DNA of 64,000 nt from Sedimentisphaerales bacterium (GTDB taxonomy: Bacteria; Planctomycetota; Phycisphaerae; Sedimentisphaerales; Anaerohalosphaeraceae). Shown here in pieces: positions 57,895-64,000 of this stretch; the stretch's first letter is position 1; each line of letters begins with the position of its first letter. Under the pieces are notes generated by a model. The model was not told where the DNA came from. It was given only the letters and a program-made list of their open reading frames with translations, and ran no database searches. Location: NCBI GenBank assembly GCA_016926155.1, contig JAFGPC010000163.1:1-64000 (forward strand), written 5' to 3'. Made by a program: the position numbers and the translations under genes.

Positions 57895-59025
57895 TTACAG
57901 CCCGGCCAGCAGCAGAATCACATCCAGAATGAACAGGACCACGATGGCCGTTTCCAGGACCACCATCCACAGATTGGTTCGTTCCTGTTGAAGCCGCTGA
58001 TACAGAATCGCCAGCGTACCGAGCTTATTTTCCAAAACGTGGTGCCATTCCGCCAAATGGAAGCGGTTGGAAAGGCTGCGATAGACCCGGGCCAGATGCC
58101 AGTCGCCGAAGAATTTGGTGATGTTGACCAGCTCGTCCATCAACCGGGCCATGTCGATATGGATTTCCTGCAGCTTGAGCAACACTCCCTTGCGAGGCCG
58201 CAGCTTCCATCGTCCGACATCCCGGTAGGCCTGATCCAGCGCCGCATCCAGCATCTGGTCATACGTCCGCAATTCGACCAACTGAACATTGGCCAGTTCG
58301 GCGATATGGACAATGTCGTCCAGGTACTCCCCGCCTTCTACAATCAGGGCGGCATCCCAGTCGATCACGATCAGATCGGAACCGAAATAGCTAACGCGAT
58401 GACGAACGGTCTCGTCGATTTCCTGTTGGGCCAGGCGGTGCAAATCCTCTTCCTGCCGCAGCAGACCTGCAAGGGCGGGTGAATTCTTGTGGAGCCACTG
58501 TTCGGCGTCGGTCGGGTCGTCTTCGGCGGGCAGGTGATCAATGCAAAACATCGTATACGCTTCGGTTTCTGTGATCGTGGCCGGCTGAATGCATCGATTC
58601 CGGATGTCTTGCTGAATTTCCCCGGCCAGTCGGACGGCTTCCTGCTCAAGAGGCACCCCGGCGATCTCCAGATCATGGAAACGGATCAGGTCTTCCAGAC
58701 TTTCGGCGTTAAAGGGGATACGGAATTGGAGACTCAGAGAACCGATGGAAAAGATCTTAGCTGTTCGGGAAACCGAGATGGTTCCTTCCGAGGTGGAGAA
58801 CTCCTTTTCGGGTAGCCGAACCATTGTCGGACTGTAAAAAAACATCTGTCGGGGGCTGCGCTTACTGGGAAGCATGGAGTAATCGGTGGTTTTCATTCCC
58901 AGCACCTGCTCCACACGTTTGGAGATCATTTCATAGGCAATGTCGAAGGAGTATAGATAGACAATATAGCCATGGTACTTACCGGTTGCAGGAGTAGTGT
59001 TGTTATGGTTTTCCGTATTTGTCAC
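57895..59025 (-). CDS. RMD1/YagE family protein (DUF155)
   Basis: A 376-residue protein. The C-terminal half has the DUF155 pattern: VSYFGSDLIVIDWDAAL, LANVQLVELRTYDQML, and a membrane segment at the end (VVLETAIVVLFILDVILLL). The N-terminal ~170 residues form an alpha/beta region. RMD1 members are linked to microtubules or membranes in eukaryotes, and their role in bacteria is unknown. It is probably anchored in the inner membrane by its C-terminus. Confidence 0.78.
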   Translation of the reverse strand: MTNTENHNNTTPATGKYHGYIVYLYSFDIAYEMISKRVEQVLGMKTTDYSMLPSKRSPRQMFFYSPTMVRLPEKEFSTSEGTISVSRTAKIFSIGSLSLQFRIPFNAESLEDLIRFHDLEIAGVPLEQEAVRLAGEIQQDIRNRCIQPATITETEAYTMFCIDHLPAEDDPTDAEQWLHKNSPALAGLLRQEEDLHRLAQQEIDETVRHRVSYFGSDLIVIDWDAALIVEGGEYLDDIVHIAELANVQLVELRTYDQMLDAALDQAYRDVGRWKLRPRKGVLLKLQEIHIDMARLMDELVNITKFFGDWHLARVYRSLSNRFHLAEWHHVLENKLGTLAILYQRLQQERTNLWMVVLETAIVVLFILDVILLLAGL

Positions 59026-59082
59026 TTCCTTACCTCCTCGATTGTAAAGCCATTGTATAAGCGCCCGACAACGTCGTTACAT

Positions 59083-59280
59083 TTACCTCGATTCCTGAAT
59101 AGCCTGGATGAGTTTTTTGTTTCGCAGATCGGCCATGTGATTGTTGACAACAAAAAGAGCGTGGATCAGACCCGGGATATACAGGAATAATGTAAGGATC
59201 AGGTTAAGGAGGGTTTGAATAGGTTTTCCGCATAACAGGACAGCCAGTGGCGGGCACAGTATTGCAATCAAGTATCGCAT
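59083..59280 (-). CDS. Pmp3/YqaE-type small membrane protein (UPF0057)
   Basis: A 65-residue protein with two hydrophobic segments and the Pmp3 signature (ILCPPLAVLLCGKPIQTLLN, then LFLYIPGLIHALFVV). Homologues influence membrane potential or stress tolerance. GGAAGGAAAG precedes the ATG. Confidence 0.88.
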   Translation of the reverse strand: MRYLIAILCPPLAVLLCGKPIQTLLNLILTLFLYIPGLIHALFVVNNHMADLRNKKLIQAIQESR

Positions 59281-59341
59281 AACCGGATCTTTCCTTCCAA
59301 AACATTATTGCAGACTATTGTCGTCATTGTCGTATCGGGTG

Positions 59342-60673
59342 TCAATGTTCAGGATTGAGAAAGAAAGCCCCGGCGACGGCGGCCGTTGCAAGGCAGGCCA
59401 GTGTCGCGGCCAGCAAGACACGGGGCGCAACGACAGCCAGGTCGGCTTTACGCCGGGGAACCAGTGCGGCAATACCGCCGACAAAGATTGCCAGCGAAGC
59501 GACATGAGCAAATCCGCATAGGGCATACGCGATTACCACGGCAGACCGTGGGTGGGTAAGGCTACCGGCTTTCAAGCATTCGGCAAGTTGCGTATAGGCG
59601 GGAATCTCCGTCGCAATCAGGCGTGTGCCGAGCATCTCACCGGCCAGTCGGGCATCGTCGGGTGGAACGCCGATCATAATCGCTACCGGGTAGAATACGT
59701 AGCTCAGTAAAGCGGAGATGGGCGAATCCACCTCGGAAGGATCTATCAGATGCAGCACGCCGCCCAGCCAGGTCAGAACCATATCCAAAAGGGCCAGGAT
59801 ACCGAGAAACGCGATCAACAGGGCAACGATTCCAACGACCAGTTTGACACCGGCCATGGCGCCGTTGATGATCGCTTCAATGGCGCTGGATTCCCGTTCG
59901 TAGTGAAATTCGGCCGGCCTTCCCATCGTGATGGGGGAGCCGTCTTCGGGAACCAGAATTTTGCTGAAAACAATTGCCGCCGGCGCTGAAAGGATCGAAG
60001 CGCTGATCAGGTGCCCGGCGATAGTGGGAAAAGTATCCTTAAGAAACAGGACATATAGTCCCATGGTTGTTGAAGCGACGGTTGCCAGGCCGGCGGTAAG
60101 AATCGTACAGAATTCCGAACGGGTCATCTGAAGCAGATAAGGCCGTACTGCCGTGGAGGATTCGATCCCGACAAAAATATTGCTTGCCGCACACAAGGCT
60201 TCGGCGCCGCTGATCCGCATGACTCGAGTAAAGACCCATGCGAATGCACGGATGATCCATTGCATGATGCCGATGTAATACAACAGGCCCATTAAGGCAG
60301 CGAAGAAAATGACCAGAGGAAATGCCTGAGTTGCCAGGATAAATCCGATTGAGGCATTACCCGCATCATCAACCTGGCCAGGCCCCAGAGCCAGCGGGCC
60401 GAAGACAAAACGTTGTCCTTCGGTGGCGACTTCGAGGAGTCGCAGAACCAGATCGTTGAGCTTGAGAAAGAGAGTGTGGCTTCCCGGCGCTAAAAAGACA
60501 ATGGCTCCCAGTGCCAGTTGCAATCCAAGACCCGTGACAATGCATCGTATGTTTTGCCTGCGGCGGTTTGCTGAAAAAAGCCAGGCGATCGCAAGCAGCC
60601 CGAACAAACCCATAAAGCTGACCAGATTATACCTGTCCACGTCAAAATCCTTTTTATGTGTTATAGATTTCAT
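59342..60673 (-). CDS. NupC-type nucleoside transporter (CNT family)
   Basis: A 443-residue inner-membrane protein with about ten hydrophobic segments. It shows CNT motifs: GIMQWIIRAFAWVF, SGAEALCAASNIFVG, the EIPAYTQL region and HPRSAVVIAYALCGFAH. It imports nucleosides with a cation. AGAGGA precedes ATG 60673. It lies next to and divergent from the LexA-like regulator. Confidence 0.94.
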   Translation of the reverse strand: MKSITHKKDFDVDRYNLVSFMGLFGLLAIAWLFSANRRRQNIRCIVTGLGLQLALGAIVFLAPGSHTLFLKLNDLVLRLLEVATEGQRFVFGPLALGPGQVDDAGNASIGFILATQAFPLVIFFAALMGLLYYIGIMQWIIRAFAWVFTRVMRISGAEALCAASNIFVGIESSTAVRPYLLQMTRSEFCTILTAGLATVASTTMGLYVLFLKDTFPTIAGHLISASILSAPAAIVFSKILVPEDGSPITMGRPAEFHYERESSAIEAIINGAMAGVKLVVGIVALLIAFLGILALLDMVLTWLGGVLHLIDPSEVDSPISALLSYVFYPVAIMIGVPPDDARLAGEMLGTRLIATEIPAYTQLAECLKAGSLTHPRSAVVIAYALCGFAHVASLAIFVGGIAALVPRRKADLAVVAPRVLLAATLACLATAAVAGAFFLNPEH

Positions 60674-60819
60674 CGTAATGATCCTCTAGAGAAAAGCAAA
60701 GGGTATTCATTCCGGCATACGGGAAAGGATATAGAGCCGGTTAGCAGACAGATAAAGTCTATAATTTGATCTGCAATTCCTGGTGTAGATGTATTTGTTC
60801 TTTGTTTATCAAAAAATTC

Positions 60820-60847
60820 TTGACGTTATTCGATATTGTGCTAGGAT
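60820..60847 (+). promoter_or_regulatory. candidate promoter of the XRE/S24 regulator, possibly leaderless
   Basis: TTGACG (60820-60825), a 16-base spacer and TAGGAT (60842-60847) suggest a start near 60854, which is the ATG itself. The -10 is only 4 of 6 matches. Confidence 0.35.
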
Positions 60848-60853
60848 TCGGGC

Positions 60854-61630
60854 ATGAGTCTGGGACAAATCATACGAGATCGGCGCGAAGAGCTTGGCTT
60901 GACATTGGATGAGGTGGCCGCGAGGATAGGTTTTTCCAAGCCTTACTTGTCCACCGTGGAGACGGGAAGAGTTAGAAATCCTCCCAGTGATGGATGTTTG
61001 TATAAGCTGGAACAGGCCTTGCAGTTTGAATCCGGCCTTCTTCAACATATTGCCCATCTAGAGCGGATGCCCGCAGATATCAAGCAGAATGTCGAGGCTG
61101 TTGAAGCTGAAAATCGTCATTTACGAGAAATTATCAAAAAGATCAGTGAAAAGAAAGTCTCCTCCGAGCAGATTGACGACCTGTTAGGCAGGGAAAGTTT
61201 TGATCTGGGAACAACCGAGCAAAAACTGAGTCCGGGTCGGTTTGTACCGATTATCAATCGGGCTTCCGCCGGTCAGCTCATGGACTTTGACGATCTTGGG
61301 TATCCAGTTGGTTTTGCCGACGATTACGTTCGATGTCCGGGCCTGCATGATCCCAACGCCTTTGCCGTTCGTGTGTTCGGCGATTCCATGGAACCCAGAT
61401 TTCGGGAGGGGGACCTTGTGATATTTTCCCCGGCATCGGAGGTTCACAGCGGGGACGATTGTTTTATCCGTCTGACCTTGCCTCATGAGAGTACGTTCAA
61501 GCGGGTTTATTTTGAGTCAGACAATCAAGTGCGGCTTCAGCCCCATAACCAAAAATACGCCCCAACCATGGTAGATGGCAAGCGAATCAACGGAATCTAT
61601 CGTGCCGTATTGCGATACGAGCAGCTTTGA
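60854..61630 (+). CDS. XRE-family repressor with LexA/CI-type S24 self-cleaving domain
   Basis: A 258-residue regulator. Residues 1-60 are an XRE helix-turn-helix (LTLDEVAARIGFSKPYLSTVE). Residues about 128-258 are an S24 peptidase domain with the catalytic Ser178 (FGDSMEP) and Lys216 (TFKRVYF) dyad and a probable Ala139-Gly140 cleavage site (RASAGQLM). Such proteins cut themselves after RecA or similar stimulus and then free target genes. No phage genes lie nearby, so a resident stress regulator is more likely than a prophage remnant. Confidence 0.9.
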   Translation: MSLGQIIRDRREELGLTLDEVAARIGFSKPYLSTVETGRVRNPPSDGCLYKLEQALQFESGLLQHIAHLERMPADIKQNVEAVEAENRHLREIIKKISEKKVSSEQIDDLLGRESFDLGTTEQKLSPGRFVPIINRASAGQLMDFDDLGYPVGFADDYVRCPGLHDPNAFAVRVFGDSMEPRFREGDLVIFSPASEVHSGDDCFIRLTLPHESTFKRVYFESDNQVRLQPHNQKYAPTMVDGKRINGIYRAVLRYEQL

Positions 61631-61642
61631 TGATTTGAATTT

Positions 61643-61659
61643 GAGGATCTTTTATCCTC
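61643..61659 (+). other. short hairpin after the S24 regulator gene
   Basis: GAGGAT and ATCCTC flank a CTTTT loop, 13 bases after the stop codon. There is no T run, so it is a weak candidate terminator. Confidence 0.3.
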
Positions 61660-61699
61660 TGAAATCCCTGAACTTTGGCCTGGATTGCGGTGTTTTTGG

Positions 61700-61728
61700 C
61701 TGGCAATGTCGTTCAACCCGGTTATAAT
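61700..61728 (+). promoter_or_regulatory. candidate promoter of the lptD-like gene
   Basis: CTGGCA (61700-61705), a 17-base spacer and a perfect TATAAT (61723-61728). It would give a leader of about 160 bases before the ATG at 61896. Confidence 0.5.
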
Positions 61729-61895
61729 CTTGCCTCTGAATCGTCGGACTGTCTGAATCACTGTTCCAGGGTGGCGGTAAACATCCTGCGGTGTTTCCAT
61801 TGGCGGCCGCGGATGGAGCCGGGTCCAGAACCCGCCCAACGCTGTCCTTATGAATAGCGATAGATAAAACGCAGCCTCATACAAGGTGTGCAACA

Positions 61896-64000
61896 ATGCA
61901 AAGGGTAGCTCACACAATTGTGATACTTGTAATCGCAACGGTTTGTCCGCTTGTCTGGGCACAGTCCGAACTCGGAGCCGCCTTTGTTGGCCAGGACCTG
62001 CATCTGACGGGCAATAAACTGGCCATGGATAAAGAACCGGCCCCGGGCGGCCGTCATACGCTGGTTTATGAAGACGGTTTTACCATGACCATCGGATCAA
62101 ATGAACTATCCAGCGACAGGGCGGTTGTTTGGATTGAGACGATGATTTCTGAGTTTCGCGGGCGTATTAAGGTTCACCACGAGACCCTGATCTACCTGAA
62201 TGGGAATGTCTGGGCAAAACGAGGCCCTACCGGAATGAGTTCGGGAATGGATGTCGTCATTATAAATCAAGGGGAGTCGCTGATTGTCAAGCTTCCCATA
62301 AGCGGAGAGATCTTTACGACGGCATTGCAGCGAACGGAAGCGACGTCGATAGAATTGGAGGCGATGGCCATTGTCCAACAGGCTATCTCGGCAGTCTCTC
62401 CAATCAAAAGTGAGCCGGAGATTCGAGAGACAGCCAGGGTGCCGCAATACCCCCAGCCGGACAGACCGGATTATGAATCACCTAAAACCGCCAAGCCGTG
62501 GCGAATCAGCGACATGGTTCAGCCGGATGATGGGACAGGTACGGTGCCGAGACCGAGTCGCGATAAAACAAGAAAAAAGGAATTTGAGTATCCTGTCAAT
62601 TTTGCAGATCTTTGGGAACCAGCCCCGGTTGTGGAAAGTACCCAGTTGGATGACGGTTCAAGAATCACGACAATCATCGGTCGGTTTTATCTCTGGCAGC
62701 AGCGAGATGAAGAGGTCGCTATGCTGGAGTTTCAAGCCGACAATGCTGTCGTCTTTCATGGGGCCCAAATCGAGCAGGACCAGCAGCGTGCCGGAGGAGG
62801 AATGTTTTCCACCGGCTCGGTCGATGCGCTTTATCTTCAGGGCAATATCGTAATGACTGAAGGACAACGCACGGTTCGAGCCGATGAGATTTATTATGAT
62901 TTTCGGGAGAATCAGGCCCTGGCGGTCAATGCCGAGATGCGCAACTTTGATGCCAGGCGAGGCTTACCTATCTATATTCGCGCCCGGCAGCTTCGTCAAG
63001 TCTCGGAAACCGTTTTTGAAGCCGAGGAGATTTCTCTTACCACCAGCGAGTTTTATCTGCCGCAGATTTCAATGACTGCTTCCCGGCTGGTTCTGACGGA
63101 CACCACTAACGTGGACGCTCGGACAAGAGGCGGCACCAATAAAAGCAGTTATGATGGTGTACTGTACGATGTAGGGATGCGAATCGGCGAACTACAGGTT
63201 TTTGCCTGGCCGGAAATTCGCACCAACTTTGAACGTCCGGATGTTCCGATTCGTCGGGTCCGTGTGGGGGACGATTCGGATATGGGCTTTACGATTGAAA
63301 CGCGCTGGTATTTGGCCCGATTGCTTGGCAAGGTCGAACCGCCCGGTGTGGACAGCACATTAGCCGTCGATTATTTTAGCGACCGTGGTCCGGGGGCCGG
63401 TGTGGATATTGAATACGAAGGGGACGATTATTACGGAGATATTATCGGATATGTCATGAAGGATCGCGGCACTGATGATCTGGGCCGGGTAGCGGATCGA
63501 AGGAATCTCGATCCACAGGAAGATGTTCGAGGCCGTTTCCGATTCCGTCATCGTCAATATCTGCCCCATGACTGGCAACTTACCGTCGAGTCGAGCTACG
63601 CCTCGGATAAGAACTTCCTCGAATGGATGTATCGCACCGAATTTAATGTAGGCAAAGAACAGGAAACCCTCGTCCATCTCAAGCGAATTACAGACAACTG
63701 GGGATTCGCATTTCTCACCAAGTGGCGTATCAATGATTATGTTACCCAGACGGAAGAATTACCCTCGGTTGAATATCACTTAAAAGGAGCTTCCTTTTGG
63801 GATCATCGCCTGACGTATTACAGCGATACACAGGTCAGCCGCTTTCGTGACCGATTGGCCGGTTACCTGAATAATCCGACATTTGACGAAAGCTTTTACA
63901 CCTTCGGCTCGACCCGGCATGAGGTGGATATGCCGATCTTATGGGATACGATTAAGGCCGTTCCTTATGTGGCGACAACATACGGATATGAAGATCAGGA
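61896..64000 (+). CDS. LptD/OstA-like outer membrane LPS-assembly protein (partial, runs off the right edge)
   Basis: The frame stays open for 701 codons to the window end. The ATG at 61896 follows AAGG and starts a signal peptide (MQRVAHTIVILVIATVCPLVWA). Residues to about 350 resemble an OstA/LptA-like N-terminal region (DALYLQGNIVMTEGQRTVRA), and a beta-barrel-like LptD region follows with alternating aromatic strands (DHRLTYYSDTQ). LptD passes lipopolysaccharide to the cell surface together with LptE. An additional 150-200-residue segment before the OstA part is not recognised. The product is cut off before its end. Confidence 0.75.
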   Translation, partial: MQRVAHTIVILVIATVCPLVWAQSELGAAFVGQDLHLTGNKLAMDKEPAPGGRHTLVYEDGFTMTIGSNELSSDRAVVWIETMISEFRGRIKVHHETLIYLNGNVWAKRGPTGMSSGMDVVIINQGESLIVKLPISGEIFTTALQRTEATSIELEAMAIVQQAISAVSPIKSEPEIRETARVPQYPQPDRPDYESPKTAKPWRISDMVQPDDGTGTVPRPSRDKTRKKEFEYPVNFADLWEPAPVVESTQLDDGSRITTIIGRFYLWQQRDEEVAMLEFQADNAVVFHGAQIEQDQQRAGGGMFSTGSVDALYLQGNIVMTEGQRTVRADEIYYDFRENQALAVNAEMRNFDARRGLPIYIRARQLRQVSETVFEAEEISLTTSEFYLPQISMTASRLVLTDTTNVDARTRGGTNKSSYDGVLYDVGMRIGELQVFAWPEIRTNFERPDVPIRRVRVGDDSDMGFTIETRWYLARLLGKVEPPGVDSTLAVDYFSDRGPGAGVDIEYEGDDYYGDIIGYVMKDRGTDDLGRVADRRNLDPQEDVRGRFRFRHRQYLPHDWQLTVESSYASDKNFLEWMYRTEFNVGKEQETLVHLKRITDNWGFAFLTKWRINDYVTQTEELPSVEYHLKGASFWDHRLTYYSDTQVSRFRDRLAGYLNNPTFDESFYTFGSTRHEVDMPILWDTIKAVPYVATTYGYEDQ

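Noticed and set aside
60854-61630. A prophage remnant, because the regulator resembles phage CI
   Set aside because: No integrase, structural phage genes or attachment sites are nearby.

Overview
The window looks like chromosomal DNA of a diderm, Planctomycetota-like bacterium, most likely of the class Phycisphaerae. This is an inference. It rests on a dockerin-type calcium-binding repeat at the left edge, many lipoprotein and signal-peptide genes, outer-membrane machinery (LptD, LptE and BamD-like proteins), a Cys-type sulfatase, c-di-AMP synthesis genes, a fused E1 alpha/beta 2-oxoacid dehydrogenase and a GC content of about half. No rRNA, tRNA, CRISPR array, insertion sequence or prophage was found.

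Region 1 (1-19.8 kb, + strand) is an exopolysaccharide locus. It holds a Wza-like export lipoprotein, a Wzc-like polymerase co-regulator fused to a BY-kinase with a tyrosine-rich tail, a PHP-type phosphotyrosine phosphatase, two O-antigen polymerase/ligase-type proteins (one carrying TPRs), a WecA/MraY-type initiating transferase, a Wzx-like flippase, glycosyltransferases, an acetyltransferase, two methyltransferases and two multidomain fusions. One fusion joins nucleotidyltransferase-like, thymidylate-kinase-like and APH-like modules; the other joins GT4 and GT26 (WecG/TagA). The locus ends in a structured RNA region with a strong terminator.

Region 2 (20-29.5 kb) has obgE-coaX and then a tripartite efflux operon: TolC-like protein, MacA-like adaptor, ATPase and two nearly identical tandem permeases. 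Region 3 (29.5-36 kb) has a DeoR-family repressor divergent from a fused E1 and a two-lipoyl E2, then a sulfatase. Region 4 (36.2-46.9 kb) is envelope and protein quality control: hsp20-degP, ftsH, a bamD-like/lptE pair, an S9 peptidase with very charged inserts, and two small envelope proteins.

Region 5 (47-51.5 kb) carries dnaN-dciA-gyrB on the minus strand beside a 489-bp AT-rich gap holding two good DnaA boxes, a candidate replication origin. Region 6 (51.4-64 kb) has an ABC-F ATPase, a small lipoprotein with diadenylate cyclase and YbbR/CdaR genes behind a near-consensus promoter, an apparently exported PCMT, a TIM-barrel isomerase, an RMD1/YagE protein, a Pmp3-like peptide, a NupC transporter, a LexA/CI-like self-cleaving regulator and the start of lptD.

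The most unusual items are the NTase/TMPK/APH fusion in the polysaccharide locus, the RNA region at 19.73-19.84 kb, the E2 with an Asp-to-Asn change in its catalytic motif, the diadenylate cyclase with DMA in place of DGA, the lipoprotein-type PCMT and the candidate oriC. Start codons were chosen by eye from ribosome binding sites and signal peptides.
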